This document shows, piece after piece, positions 42,867-57,600 of a DNA stretch of 64,000 nucleotides. The notes beneath the pieces were generated by a model that did not search any database, was not told the DNA's origin, and worked only from the letters and a program-made list of their open reading frames with translations. The stretch spans positions 62,001-126,000 of the forward strand of contig JAUIRK010000501.1 in the NCBI GenBank assembly GCA_030549495.1. The letters run 5' to 3'. How positions within the stretch are numbered: the stretch's first letter is position 1; each line of letters opens with the position of its first letter. The stretch comes from Nectonema munidae. Taxonomy: Eukaryota; Nematomorpha; Nectonematoida; Nectonematidae. The position numbers and the translations under genes are program-made.

Positions 42867-43920
42867 AAAGAAAGAAAGAAATTTATTAGAGTACACATGT
42901 TTGTTGTTAAATAAAATCATATTTCACAAAGTTACAAGTTATAAAAAAATAAGTAAAAACAGTTTGGCCCACACAAAGACTAATCAAAGTCGCTACCGTG
43001 TGTAACAATTTCATACATAAAATCATTTTACAAAAATTCCAACATTTATTTAATAAGTTTACTCTATTAAAATATGAAAACAACCATGTTTGAAATATAA
43101 GTTTATTTATATAAATTATATTAATAGAAATGAAATAAAGTATATATAAATAGTTACAGAGATACATTTAAAGAGAAAAAAAAATATACAATATGTATAA
43201 ACAGATATATAATAAATGATATATGATACATTGACATATTATATAGAGAAAAATGCTACAGCCAAAATATAGGGTGTTTGTTTTGAAGGTGATACATTAA
43301 AAAGTGAAACAGGAAAAGCAATTTGTTAGAGTACAAGGTCTATCTTATGTCCCTGATAATTTGTTTTTGATGCAGCTTTTAAAAGAATTTTTATTTAATT
43401 GCGCCAGTTCTATGATATTAATATTTTCTGTGTTTTCTATTAAATCTATGATTTTCTGCTTTATGACTTGCTTGAATTTTTTTGATTTAACCCTTGGATG
43501 AAAGTAACTAAATTTTGTTCTAGTATTATAATTGTGTACTTCATAATTAAACATTAGTTTATTCGAGCAGTCTATTGGAAAAAAAACCGTAAATAATATC
43601 ATGGTAAAAATTCATTAATTTATACTTATAGATGTCCTGTATTTACAAAACATTAGTGAAATAGAATTTACTGCTGGTATGTGCATTATATTTCAGATTT
43701 AATGCTAATTCACTATTTTTATAAATATTCTATTAACATTAATGTGTCTCCAATTTACTAGAGAATAATTTAAAACTTGTAACACCAAGGATTTATACGC
43801 AATAGTCTTTGTATTGCAGACTGATTCAACGTGTGCGTTCCAAAGAAGCCTATTGTCAAATATAATGCCTAAAAAACAAAACTTTTCCTTATCAAAATTT
43901 TTGGATTAAAATAAAATAAA
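42867..43920 (-). mobile_element. 5'-truncated LINE, 3' part of the reverse transcriptase and tail
   Basis: Minus strand, from 43895: KEKFCFLGIIFDNRLLWNAH and VESVCNTKT, the thumb-region FLGIxxDNxLxW block of CR1/Jockey-like LINEs. Next, 43602-43345 gives NYEVHNYNTRTKFSYFHPRV, the conserved HNYNTR tail. The 3' UTR then runs to AATAAATTTCTTTCTTTC at about 42867. It is interrupted by small losses and is not functional. Confidence 0.75.
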
Positions 43921-44164
43921 ACTTCTTTCAATTATGCATGGTTGAGATTAGTAAAGTTTATTAAAAGTTATTTAAAAATTAGATAACTCAATTATAATAA
44001 TTTAGAAATTAAATAAAGAAAAAATCGTATATTTAAAAAAATTGAATTGTTCAACTTCAATATATAAATGAAGAATAATTTTCTATACTATTGGGAAAAC
44101 TAAGCTATAAAAAAGGAGAAAATATCATTAAAAACCCTTTTTTCCTCCTAACTTTACAAACTTC

Positions 44165-44444
44165 ATGTGAGTGGAAAGAAGCATAAGTAAACTTGGACTT
44201 GTCAAAACTAAATTAAGAAGTTCTATGAATCAAGAAAGATGTTCAGCTCTTGCACTGTTAAGCATTCACAGAAATATATCAATTGATGAAAATGAGGTTG
44301 TTCTGGAATTTAGAAGAAAACACCCTAGAAGAATGTTTTTAAAAATATTTTAGCTGATTGTGAATAGCGTCAATAAAAAAGCTTTAAAATATTTTTTTCA
44401 ACTTGTGCCTTCCCTCATAAAAAAAATTTCTGGATACGCCCCTG
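44165..44444 (+). mobile_element. hAT transposase C-terminus with 3' end
   Basis: The frame 44171-44353 gives ERSISKLGLVKTKLRSSMNQ then ERCSALALLSIHRNI, the C-terminal dimerisation tail of hAT transposases. About 90 bp on, the inverted terminal repeat reads CTGGATACGCCCCTG, ending at 44444 (reverse complement CAGGGGCGTATCCAG). The N-terminal majority of the element is absent. Confidence 0.8.
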
Positions 44445-45131
44445 CATGAAGTGCATCAATATTATTGAGATAGGCATAAAGGACTTTCTATATATAAAGT
44501 TGTTATCCGAGTATGGTTGTTAGATATCCTTGTTTTGCTGGATCATCTCTGTTTTGTCGTCGCTTAAAACGAAATCCCAAAAGATTTATAAGAATCCCGG
44601 TTTTCATTCACTAATCTTATGTGTGAAAAAAAGAATTTTGAAATATTTAGCTCGAAATGTGATTATATATCTTTTTTGGTATAAAAACTCATTTTTTTTA
44701 TCTTTAAGGTGTTTTTCATATTGCTTATTTTTGTTCTTGACTTTATTCAATACCATTCTGTCCCGATTTGATAATGTCAAAATCTGGCAACTCTATATCA
44801 GAAACAAAACCAAGGCAGGCTCAGAGAGTCAAGAAAAGTTAAACAGACTCTTCCATGAGCAATGAGCATCCTCTGGAACTTTGCCAGGGTGGCGCAGAGA
44901 ATAAAAAATTAGTCAATATATCTGTTATAAAAAGACAAAAGGAGAAATGAAATTCGCAATAATTGAAAAATTAGTTTCTTTTTTAGTATAAAATAAATCA
45001 CTTTGTTTCGGCAAAAACAAGAATAGAATCATCATAACATTATTCAATAAAATGATAAATGATAACAAAGTTATACTAAAATAAGTTATCTTATGGATGG
45101 ATGACCAAGAAAATAATTTAAAACGCATGTG

Positions 45132-45215
45132 CTGTGGTTCTCAACCTAGGGGAAGCGTGACTCTAACTGGGGTCATAATTTTTCTGGGTTGTAGGATAGC
45201 AAACTTACCATGAGT
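45132..45215 (+). mobile_element. hAT terminal remnant
   Basis: CTGTGGTTCTCAACCTAGGG matches the CAGTGGTTCTCAACC type of hAT terminal repeat. There is no coding part. Confidence 0.45.
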
Positions 45216-45702
45216 ATGCTTTTAAAATTTTATGTCCGTTATTTCAAGCTGAAATAAGATTTGAATTTGAATAAAAAGCCATTTGGCCATCAAGGTCATC
45301 ATTATAAAATAAGATATAAATGTGTTTTTGTGATACTGCACTAGGTAAAGAAAACTATGCCTCCAATAGTCTAAATTTGTCTTATTATATTTTAGGCTTT
45401 AATTTTTACATTTAATGTAGTACAATGTGAAATCCAGACCGGTTAAAAGAGAGCGCATGAGTGATTACCCCTTTCTTCTCTAACTACTCCAATATTGTTA
45501 CTTATCAATTGGAATCAGTTTCAAATTTTACACTCTGTAAAACAACAGCCCATGATGCTATGAATATTCCTCTTCTAGAAGAAAAATGTTCAATCTGCCG
45601 TCCACGTCAACATTTTTGTATGGTCTTCGTTTAAATCTTAAAAAATTGTTTTTGTGCATTCAAGAACGTAATAAATACTTGAAGTAATTGATTAGTGATT
45701 TA

Positions 45703-45850
45703 GGGGCGTGGGTAGGGTTGGTTAGATGCTGGATTCGATAACTCAAAGTCTTGGGTTCTTTCCACATCAAGCCTGCTTTTCTCATAGTTCGATACAAGCG
45801 TCACAATTGTGCCTTCTCGATGAAAATACCCTTTGGTACCTTTACCTTTA
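45703..45850 (+). mobile_element. tRNA-derived SINE, family A
   Basis: Plus strand: GGGCGTGGGTAGGGTTGGTT with GATGCTGGATTCGATAACTC, then CTTCTCGATGAAAATACC and a GGTACCTTTACCTTTA tail. Well-preserved copy with a damaged box B. Confidence 0.8.
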
Positions 45851-48014
45851 GTGATCATTTATCTCTTACTGCAAACATATAGTGTTTCTAAAGAAATAGA
45901 AGTTATATATAAAATTCAATGTCGAAAATAGTCTATGCTACTTATATCAGTGTCTCTTGTGTATTGCTTAAATTTATTACATGTGTCATTTGAAAGAAAG
46001 AAGTAGCTGGTGATATTTTGGCATTTTTTGCTAATTTTGCTTCAAGTCTCTTATATTGAATTGGTGTGCTGTAAGTATTTTTATGCCTATAATATTTATC
46101 TCATAATTTTGTTCTCATTTACCCGTAAAAATCAGAACACAGCGAAAGAGTTTTAGTTTTTAGGATATTTTATATTTATTCTAGAAATTTTTCGTTAATA
46201 TAAATACTAGTAAATTTTTTGAGCATATTTTGGTTCCAATTTTATACGAAGCCTTTCTCCGTTAACCCATTAACCTAGGTTTACCATATCTTACCATATA
46301 TTAAAAATTTTCTGATAAAAAAACTAAAAAGATAAATACTTCACAAAAAGAATTGGTTGGAGTAATCAAGAAGAAAGAAATTAAATTTGTACATAAAAAA
46401 AGAATGGATTCTAGAGCCATATGGGCGAAGTGGTTGGGTGGGAATCCAAGACTCGCACATAAAAAAAGATTGGATCCTAGAGCTTTTTTCAAATAGCGGT
46501 AACGGAGTCTTTTGTTGATCCATATGAGTTTGATAATGATATTAAAGAAAGGGACTTGATAAGTTACTTTTCCTTATTTAGTTGAGTCAGGCTTCAGTGG
46601 GGTGTTGCATGTGCTATCCTCTCTCTCATGACTTTGACACCAAACATTGAAAGATTGATGTGCCATCAGCAGTCACAGGGATCCAATGGCGTTGCTAGGA
46701 TAAACGAGAAGGATCTTAATTGAAGATTAATCTTATTTGGCGATATTTTTGCGCTTTTTTCAAAAAGTTATAATAACACGTCATACGCTAAAAATTGAAT
46801 TATAATATGTATATTGTATATAGATATGTATGAAAAACAAGAGGACATAGTATAGCAAACCCTTATTCATTATTGTTGAAGTCTAAAATATTATGATTGA
46901 GTTTTATTATTGATATGTTTAATACAAAAAAATTCATGCCTGATGTGGATGCCCCTAATTTAGTCTCTAACCGCCCGGCTAGCGACTTCAATGCAGCGAT
47001 AAAAATATTTTGCTTTGCAAATGCAGATAAATGAATTGATTTAAATTAAGTACTTATTGAAGTATTTTTAATTTGAAGAAATTAATTTGAATATTTTTTT
47101 ATTCCTCTTTTTATAAATATTCAAGTTTAAATATGAATTTGAATAAAGTTTTAAATAAAATTGAACATCTAGATCCAATCTGTACATGGAGCCGCAGGAG
47201 TGAAAGAATTAATAGAAGAAGATCATGAAAATGAATATCTTCTAAAAAGTTTGGATAATTTATATTGTAATCAATTATTAGTTTCTGTTGGTGTCAGATT
47301 TTGAAGAAGAAACTGATGATGATTTGAATGAAATATATAAAAATGATATATCTAAGGAAATAACAAATTCTTTTCTTTCAATTAATCTTTTTGAATGTAT
47401 TAAAGATGAATTTAATAAAAGGTGAAAATAGAAGTTTGTTTCCTGAATGTGAATAATCTTTATCGTGATTATAATCCTTTAAAACTTTTGAAATTTTACT
47501 GAAGATTTTTACTCATTTATCTTTGATCAGTCTCTTTCAAAGAGTTTGAGCATTCATCGCTATCAATATAGGAGAAATGAAAACTTTTTTTTGCCATTTT
47601 GATCATTCTTGTTTGTGATAGTTTACCAAGTAAAAAACATGTTTAATCAAATTATGGAAAGTCTTCATTTTTCAAATAATAATCTAAACTTTGATTCCGA
47701 AAATAAAACGCTAAGCTTCGACCTTTGCTAAAACATTTATAAAAAAATTATGTAGTATTTTGTCCCAACAAAGAATGATGATGAAGTAATGGCAAAACAG
47801 ATTCGTTTTCATTATAAAATTTGGTGTCAACATGCTTCATCTGGTTACTTGATAACTTATGAACTAATAAGGAAAAAACCGTCCTCAAAAGAAAAATAGA
47901 ATAGAACTTGGTAAGAGTCCAGCTACAATTTTTCTCCACACAACTGTATTATTTAGGCCGTATTTTTGCAGTCCCATCAACTAAAATTTCTCTTGTACAA
48001 AATTGTTTGAATTA
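45851..48014. other. AT-rich spacer with a small duplication
   Basis: A stretch of about 30 bp beginning ACATAAAAAAAGAATGGATT at 46393 is repeated about 62 bp later with few changes. A weak coding-like patch lies at 47190-47430, broken by stops. Nothing else recognised. Confidence 0.4.
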
Positions 48015-49000
48015 TATGACATTCATTCAAATTTTAAATGAAATTAATTTTTTTTTATCAAATTGACCACACTGATTTCATTTCTCAGCTCAGTTTTTGG
48101 AATTAGGTTCTCAAATTTCTGGAAGTTTTAATCAAATTTGAGGGTTACGCCTGAAAATTGTGTCTCATTTTTTTTCCCTAATCAATTTTTGCAATTATGG
48201 CATAAAAATGTATGAAAGTGTGAATTAATTTTATCCGGTTGTGTGAAATTTTTTTCCAAGAACATTATTTAAATTAAATATATTTATCTATATTAAATCA
48301 ACCGTCCGAATTTCAGTTCAGGCGTCAGTTTTCGCAAATCCCAACGTATCTCTCAGTTTTGCTCTTTACGCCCAAAAATACTCTCCAAAAACATCCATTC
48401 ACATTTTGAATAAAATAAAAATTTTATACCAAATCGACAAAGCTGATTTCATTTCTTGACTCAGTATTTGCAATTAGGGTTTAAAATGTCTGAAAATCTT
48501 ATACAAATTAGCGGTTTCCATCGGAAATTGTCACCAGAAAATTCATTCAAATTTTGAATCAAATATATGCTTGAATAACAAATGGGCCATCGTTTCATTT
48601 ATGGACTCAGTTTACGTATATGTGGTAAGAAAATATCATTATCGCTGGTATAGCCTGAAAATTTTCTTGAAAACATTCATTCATATTTTACGTAGAATAT
48701 TTTCTTATAGTAAATTAGGCATGCTGATACAATTTCTTGTCTCAGTTTTGAACATTAGTGTGAAAAAAGGTGCCAAAGTGCTAATATAATTGGTGATGTA
48801 TGAATGGAAATTATTTCAAAAATAAATTTTTTATTTTTTTATTCGATGCTCAGTTCATTTCGGAACTTAGTTTTCGCAATTAGGGTGTAGGAATATATGA
48901 AATTATCTATCAAGTTTGACATTTCGGAAAAAATCAAACTCTGAATGTGTTTGATGAAAAATCATTAATCAAAATTTTGATTGAGAACAAAATTCTCAGT
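48015..49000 (+). repeat. Diverged tandem repeat, unit about 145 bp
   Basis: Blocks recur in fixed order: an AACATTCATTCAAATTTT-like block, an AAATCGA...GCTGATTTCATTT block and a CTCAGTTTTTGCAATTAGGG-like block. Starts of the first block fall near 48021, 48255, 48395, 48540, 48672 and 48812, giving a spacing of about 130-150 bp with one longer step. Related copies lie at 30635 and 31790-32170. Confidence 0.6.
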
Positions 49001-51665
49001 AAAAAATATTCTTTAAATTAAAAATAGTTTTTTAAATAATAGTTTTAAGAAAGAAAACTTGAATACACGAAAGATCTGCCGTTTTTTAATGAACTAGGAG
49101 TTGGTGTAATAATGGAGTATTGAGTAATTCAAAAACGATCATGACCGTAAAGAAGAAGTTCCTCCCTTGTGAATGAAAAGTCTTTGAAACTTTATCTTAT
49201 TAAGTAGGATTTTAATACAATCATCAATTCACTAACATGGATGAGAAATCTAGAAATTTTCGAACAATTAAAGTCACTATAACTATTACAGATACCAATA
49301 TGTTTAAGATATCTCTTCTATTCTCAAAAAATTTTATAAATGTAAATCAGAAATGACCATTATTTCCTTTGGTGTGAAAGAGAGTGTCTTTTAGATGATG
49401 AAGGTGGGAAAATTTTGTAGTTGAAAAAAGATGATTATAAGAATGATTTTATGAGGAACACGAATTTTGAAAAACGATTGGTTAGCAAATATCCAAAGTG
49501 ATATGTGTTCATATCACCTTATACTACAACAGATGATATTGATTAAAAATCCAAGATCCACAAACAGATTCTTTAAAATAGAAAAGCTCTGAGATCGCTT
49601 GAATTTTGTGGTAAATAAATCTCTGAAAAGATTTTTCGAACATAGATTGCACAAAATAGAAAGCTACCAAGGAAGGATCAGTGTAGAATGAAGAGCAAAA
49701 TTAGACACAATCCAAAGTATAGGAGAAATGAAGTACAGACCACAGGCTGGCAACGAAATTGTAGAAAAACAGTGTAGGTCCTATTGAAACAGTCTCTTTA
49801 GTTTGTACATGAAGGAATGAATAAACTAAGGAGAGACAAAAGTGCTCGCAATAACACGCAGTAATATTTTTAACATCTCATTTTACCACAATGTGTCATA
49901 AAAATCTAATGACGGAATTAATTATTAAATATGTTATAATATATAACCGATCAATAGTGTTATTATTAAAAAAATTTCAAGTCAAATTAAAATTTATAAA
50001 TTTAAATTTTCTGAGCTTTTAGCATGCATGATCTCACGTCCCCAAGTAGAAAATTCGTTCCATCCCTATGTATGATATGGATAGAGTCATTATTATACCA
50101 AGAGAGAAAATTATTTTATCAATTTGGCATAAATATATAAAAATGTAATGTCAAATGAACCATATATAAACCATTTTAACCACATTGAAATATAGTATTT
50201 AATACCTGTGTATAGATTGACAAAATACCATTATGATAAAATAGAGAAAATTCGATTTGCTAAATGAAACGAAAATTGTTCAAAAATGATAAAAAAAAAT
50301 ATCTCACCACAAATTAACCATAAATAAACAGTTACTGCAATTTAAATTTAGAGTGACAAAAATATTTTCAGAATCATATTGACATGTTCCATTTGCTGTG
50401 TATGGAAAAGTATACTGAGTAAAAGTGTTTGGGCGTTAAGTCACCTGTAAAAGATCATTTAAATACACGTCAAATATTTTGAGTGATTTATTTACAAAAA
50501 GCCAGTTTTAAAATAAATTTAGATAATAAGCAAAAAAATCGTAGAATTAAAATGTATTTTGAAGCTTTGTGATGAATTTGGCATTTATTGACAGGCTTGA
50601 TTGATTTTTTTGGGGCGGTTTGATTGATTTTCTTTAAAAAAATAATAATTAAGACCAATAGATTCGCATACAATTGTTTAGTGAGTTCACGCTGCAAATT
50701 TGTAAAAATATTTAATATTTTGGAAAAAAGGAAGGGGGAGAAAAAGTATTAAATTTAAATCCAAAATTCATTAAAATATTTTTAAAAAGAATGATCTCAG
50801 ATCACATACAGAAGAGAAGTGATTCACGCAAAAAATACCGTTGCCCGACTCTAAGTAAAGGGGGGCAAAACTATAATCTAGTGTCTTTGAACTACATCCC
50901 TCGATCGAATATAATAATAACAAAGAATCTATTGAATATTTAGTCAGTTTTTTTTTTATGAAGAAAAGTATTTTTTCTGCTTATTTTATAATTCGTCCAT
51001 GTCTATAAATCGCCCATTTTTTTAAACTCCTTTGTTGGTTGCTGTAGAGAGCTTTAACTCTATATATACTTTTTCTCTTAAATTAAAATTGTATGATGAC
51101 TTGGTGTCTTTTTTTATACGGCCATCTTTGCTTACTCATTATAAAAACATACATCTAAAGCATTCTTCCTGTTGATGCAAAAGTGAAAGATAAAATAGAA
51201 GAAGCTTCTTTGTTTGACATTTAGATGCATTGTGTCATTAAAATATCCAATTTCAAATTCAAAATTTTACGAAATTTGTTTCTTTTATGTAAAAATGCAA
51301 TTAGGTCCAGATGTGATAAAGGAAGGAGAAATTAGGCAATTGTTAAAGCGCGCAGTGATTTTATAAATGTGGTTTTGCATGTCTTTAAGTCTTTTTTGTC
51401 TCTCTCTCTCTCTCTCTCTCTCTACTCTAATGACTCTGAAATATCCACATAAAAAGGTGAAGAAGTGGCGCGATGTTTTCAGTAGCATAGAGTTCCTTCA
51501 GTTGAATTAATGAGATGAGCCAGAACAAAAAATAGATAACAGTGTCGCAATCTTAAATTTGTGAAAAAGCCTTGTCAACTAATTAATTAATTGTTGTGGT
51601 TGCGCTGCTAAATCATTTTTAGTTAGAATCATATCGTTTCCACAAATCTGCACTCTGTTACACAA
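49001..51665. other. Region upstream of the fascin coding sequence
   Basis: Mostly AT-rich, no recognised gene. A (CT)n microsatellite lies at about 51399-51424. The fascin promoter and any 5' non-coding exon must lie here or further left; no element could be assigned. A patch near 49060-49850 is less AT-rich but lacks a readable frame. Confidence 0.4.
51399..51424 (+). repeat. (CT)n microsatellite
   Basis: Thirteen or so uninterrupted CT repeats, 240 bp before the fascin start codon. Confidence 0.9.
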
Positions 51666-54600
51666 ATGAACTCGGCTAACATATGTGATTCATCAGGTGG
51701 TGTAAGGAAATGCAGTGAAGAAAGGCTTTCCTCGACAGAGACACTGATTGCTTTGCTGAATGGTTTTTTGAAGTTCTTGACGAGTGAAAGATTTGCAAAT
51801 TTACTTTCAATAAATTCAGAATGCATGAAAAAGAAACAACTTTGGAGATGTATACAAAATTTCAAAGATGGCTGCAACACTTTCCGCCTGAAATCGTGTA
51901 CTACGGATAAGTACTTGTCCATTGACGAATCAGGAAATGTAGAGTGTAAGTATGATGATGGCACTGACCTCTGTGACTTTGAATTCGTTTCTTCACAGTA
52001 CACTGGCTTTGTTCATATACGCAGCTTCAAGTTTCGCCTTTACTTGGGTGGATCTGAAAACGTAACTGCAAATTCAAAGGCGCCAACCTCTGGAGAACTT
52101 TGGAGTATTCGTCTGCACACTCACCCATACATCAACATTTTCAATGTGGATGCGGGTTTGTATGCAAGCATCAAAGATGAAGATAATGGGGTTGAAATGG
52201 GATCAAGGTTGGCATGGGACCCACGTTCCTCCCTTTTCAAGCTGGAAGAAGCGGAAAAAAGGTTTTACGTGGTGAAGACGGGACAAAGCCAAAAGTACGT
52301 GTGCAATGATGGCAGTTTGTCATCACGCCTGACCAATAAGTCTCTCTTCTATATCCATCTGCAGAAGTATGGCCTAACCCTTCAGTCTTGTGACGGCTCC
52401 TACCTCTACTCATCTCAAGGCAAATTCATCAAGAGTAAGAAGGTGCGCAAGATTGGAAACGAGGGTGTTTGGCGTTTTGTGGTACCCATCGAGAAAGTCT
52501 GCTTCAAATTTCAAGCATGTCAGAAGTTTTGGTCGTTGAAGCATAGTAAGTCTTCTTCAAAGACCCTCTTTTTGTTTTCGGTTAACGCGCTTTTGTCCGG
52601 TAATTTTGATGCATAGTTTCAGTAAGCGAACAAAGGCAGAGTAAAACAATTTAGGGACCGGGCCGTCAATAATTGATTTGACAATTACTTCCGTTTCTTT
52701 TTACTTCTTAAATTTCAAAATAGAGAAAAATATCACATATGTTTTTCTTTTGCATTTGATAACTTCTTAAATTCACAATGGATATTCAAGTCTGAATTTA
52801 TAGAAAAATGATCATGTCCTCTAAAAGAGGTTCCAAGAGAAAAAGGAAAATCAAATGTAAAATTGTTTATTTAAGATTAATTGAGGGATAAATTTATATA
52901 CAAAAATATTAAAAGATTTTTAATAAGAAAACTGTGTTTCAAAAATTCGTTCTCATAAAACATGGCCTCTCAGTTGACTATATAGGTTACCAAAACTATG
53001 CAAATTGAAACAACTTACTATAACAAAGTGATCATCTGACTAATTAATCACTCGCACTAATTAACTATCTAATTTAGTTACTGTCTATAAGTAAGTAAAT
53101 AGTTTGAATTTTTCTCACAAAGTTTTTGAGGCCCAGTTTTCTAAGACAGAATTTTCCATTTGGAGTTCTCTGAAACCTAATATTGTGATACCGAGTTTTC
53201 TGGCCCCATAGCTTTGAGGAGATTTCAGAATACTTGCATTTATCATAAGTGCCAAAATTTGATATAGATTTTAATTATTTTGAATTGTTCTGTGTTTTGT
53301 GCGAGTGAAAATTTTTGAAAAATTTTAACCTCTGAGATACTCTGTTAATAAATTCACTGTTTTCAAGTTAAAATTTAAAAAAAAAATTTTTTTTTAATTT
53401 AAATTTTAAGTTTGATAAGAATTTTACAGTTTAATTTTCTTAAAGGCTGTAGCAAATAAGTGATAGATATCTTTCAGAATTTCGTGTATATGGTATTTTC
53501 AAAAAAGAATAAGATGGAATGAAGGATGGAGATTTGACATATACATTATACGTCTTCTACCTAACTTAATATTATTCACGGAAAATGGAGTATGGCGTTT
53601 TTTATATGGGCGTGATATTTTTTATGCTGATTAAATTTTGTATCTTGAAATTTACCTTTACATTTTGAGCTCTATTTTGTCTTTTTCCATTTTTACTTTG
53701 TCTTTTTAAAATATAAGATAAAATTACAAAATAGAACTAAAATGGGAAAACCAATTACAAACTCAAATGAAACTAAGCTTTATATTTCAAAAATTGTATA
53801 TATCTATTAACAAGGGTGAAGGAAGATATAACTGATAAATTTTGTTCACATTTCAATTAAAATGGTATAAATAATGCTATTTAATTTTGGATACAATGAA
53901 TTTTATTGGCTGTAATTTAAATGATAGATTAACCTGTTTAAAAATTATAAATATTTTTTAACAGGAAATGTGAACTTAAAGAAATCAAAGTTGGCCAAAA
54001 ATTTGAAAGAAAGATTTAAATAATTTAACTTACTGACGTTATTCGTATATCATAAAATGTGTCATGGACTGATGGGACTAATCAAATTTCAAACAAAATT
54101 TACTCTGTCATTAGGATATTAAAACGAATTCTAAGACTCTCTCCACATATTCAAAAAAAGACTTTGCTTCTCTTATATTGCTTATAATTTTTGGAGTATT
54201 GACTGAACTTAAATTAATATTAAATCATTACCACTTAAAAATAATTCCCATACCTAAGAAATTTAAACGGCTTACTATCTGTGGTGGCGTGGACAATAAC
54301 CGAGTGAATTGGTGTCAATGAACCGTATTGTCCTTCAATTCATCATAATCATTTTCCATATTTTGTATTTTATCCTCTTACGACGCTTACCGACTTTCTC
54401 TCCATTATTTGAGTGTTCATTCAATTCGCTACGACGATTATATTTAGACACATTTACATAATGTGAAATGAAACCCGGACATCTTATTGAAGGAATTTAT
54501 TTAGTAAAATACCAGTTGTTGAAGAAAATGAGACTTCATGAAAGTAATTGTGATATTCCATCTTCCATATGCTTTGATTGTGTCAAATAAATATTGGAAA

Positions 54601-57600
54601 GGGGTATGATGTGTGAATGTCTAGATGCCCATTTCATCGTTCACGTTTAAAGTATTTATTTTACCAATTACTACAATATTAGTCCGTCTTTCCATAAAGA
54701 TATTAAATAGAAAAAAATGTATCGTTAATTACATGGGGCTCCTTTACCCTTGAAAAATTTCACATATGTATAGGCTCTGGTTCAAATTATAGATTTAAAA
54801 TATTCATTCTAAGACTTAACCTTAACACAATGAAAGTAATGTGGAAAATCAACATTACAAGACAACCAATAAATTTTAAAAAAAACAAAAAAAAACGGCA
54901 TATCCTAGCCAAACATAAAGAAAAGATTCTTTAAGCTAAGATAATCCAGTGGATAATATTAGTATTTTTCTCTATCCTTCATTGATACAATTAGTCTTTT
55001 TGGGCAAAAACAATGCTTGAAGGGTGTAAGATTGTGTAGTTTTGAATAAACCACTGCTACCACGTGATAGATATATTTTTTAAGGTAACAACCAAGTTGC
55101 AATCAATGGAGAAGATCTGGATGATGCTGAAGTGTTTCAAATGCACTTCCCCTATAAGCACTCTCTCTACTTTCACTTAATCACCAAGGAAAACAAGTAT
55201 CTGTGGGTGAACAGCGAAAAAGCTTTGCGAAGCAATGAAAAATCCGAGTATGAATCCTACACCTTGCTACTCAAAATTATTTATTATGGCTCAAACTATT
55301 GGCTGTATTAACGCTAGTAATCATGATAGCTTGGAGAAAATATGAAGGCTTAGCAGAGAAATTATCTTGCTATCTTTTTTTATTTTCTAGCTGTCGGTAT
55401 CATTTGCAAGGGAAGAATATTTTTTGAAAACTGGAATCAAACCCAGTACCATTGGATATAGTAAAGATAAAATTTCTACTTGCAAAAAAGCAAATTCAAA
55501 ATGAATTGTTATGTTAGTTATCTACATATTTGTAAAATCATATCATTTATATGTAAAAAATTAAAAAATTGAAATTTTTGTAAAACAACTTGCTATTTTT
55601 GATAATAATATCGTATATTGTTTATATGCAATTCCAATACCAAAAGCAAATGCGTTGGTTATCTAGAACAGTCGTGAGACGCCCCCTGTTCTAGGGGGTC
55701 ACTCAAGGGGTGTAGGTAGGCTGAAAAAAGACAGAATGAATGGGGTGTAAGTAGGCTGAAAAAAGACAAAATGAATAAACAGAATTTTTCTAAGGTAATA
55801 AAAATAAAAAATATTTTTAAATATTGACTAAAGCAAAGTTTGTAGCCTCCAATCAAAGATTTCATAAAATTTTCAGCTTCATTAGAAATAGTGTGAAAAA
55901 TAGATAATAAAGCACAAATTATTTTAGTCTTTAGGATCTATGTCAACTCTATTTAATAATAAACAGACAATAAAACGTAAAACTGAAAGGATTTTGACAG
56001 AAATCCAGGGAAAATTTTTTACAAATTAAAATTTAATTTATATACTACATCTTGATTGAAATTTTGATTTTTTATCAGTAAATTTGTGATGATTGACATG
56101 TTCTTCACACATTTTGTTAACTCTTTATTATTTAATACAATTGACAAAGGTTATAAAGATATTTTGTACTTTATCTTCCATTTTTAATAAAGTTGAGGAA
56201 TTTACCAAATCTTTTATTATATATTAATTTTTGATAATATGCTTAAAATTTTTGCGAAATAGAAATTTTAACACTTATAGCAATAAAAACTAAGTAACAA
56301 AATGGATTGCAAGTTTAAAAGTAAAAAATTTATAATAAAACTATAAATATGGCTACATTAAAGGTGCACATCAGGGAGGGGGCAATGTGAGATATCAAGC
56401 GGGAGAAAAGGCAATTTTCTATGACTTACTTCATATTTTCAAACTTAAAACATTTATTATTGAATAGCAAAGAAAGGGAATACATAATTTAGAATGAAAG
56501 ATGAAGAAAGTCTCTTCTCCTTGGAACTTCAAGTGGATAAAACGTTCGCACTAAAGTCTGTGCTCAATGCTTGCTACGCTCTTCCCAAGTTGAGTAAGCA
56601 CGTGTACCTGGAATCCCTCCACCTGGGTAAGAATGCTTCCACATCTTGCAAATATCATAAGAGATGTTAAGACTGTACCACGCGGAGACTAAAAATACAC
56701 TCGAACTTGGATATCCTGTGCAAAAGTTACAATTGACTAAGAAAAAAACAAAGTATATAACCACCACAGATCCTTCATGAAGGATTTTCCTGCTATTTAG
56801 ATAAAAATGGTTTTGGCAGACATATTATCATCTATCTCATGTTTACAAAATTATTATTAGTTAGACAAAAATTTGTCTCACTCAAAAACTCACAAAGTTT
56901 GAACAAAAGAGCTTACTTTGACATGTGTAGTTCTTTTAGTTGATACTTTGAAAGAGGGACACTGTTTTGTTTGAATTATAGTAGTAATAAAAAGCAATCA
57001 TAGAAAGAAAACTCCTTGATGAATAAAATAAATAAATAGGCACTTTATTTGGCGCCTTTTGGAGCTGAAAAACTAAAAAGACATATTTCGGTGAACTTTT
57101 TATTTAACTTTTTTATAACTTTTTTTTTCTTCAGACTTCACAAATGAGCATCTTGAAATAAATGATTTCAATTTATTTTAAAGTATATCAAAAGTTGGTG
57201 CAAGTGTTTTGATAGTTGTTCACTCATCTCTTTTTTTTCTGAAGAAGGCCGAAATTAGTTAGGCTACTTTTTATCTGTTAAAATTGCCTCTATAATTTTT
57301 ACAATTTCATTGTTTAGCAAATTATATTATGCTTTAAAATTTCTTCTCCAAATTCAAAAATATAACTGATGAATATAAAAAATGAGGATAATATTTTTAA
57401 AAAAGTAAAAAAAACTTCCCATTTTCTTCAAGGTGCGAAAGAAAAAGTGGAGGTGTATCTTGTGAATCGTGAATTTTTGGTGATAAACTCGCTGGAGGGT
57501 TTTGTCGGCATCAGTGACGCCAAACTTGATGGATCAATCGTGTGCAATAGAATCATGCCTCAAAAAACGTTTGTTTGTCAAAAGAGTCACAAGAAATTCG

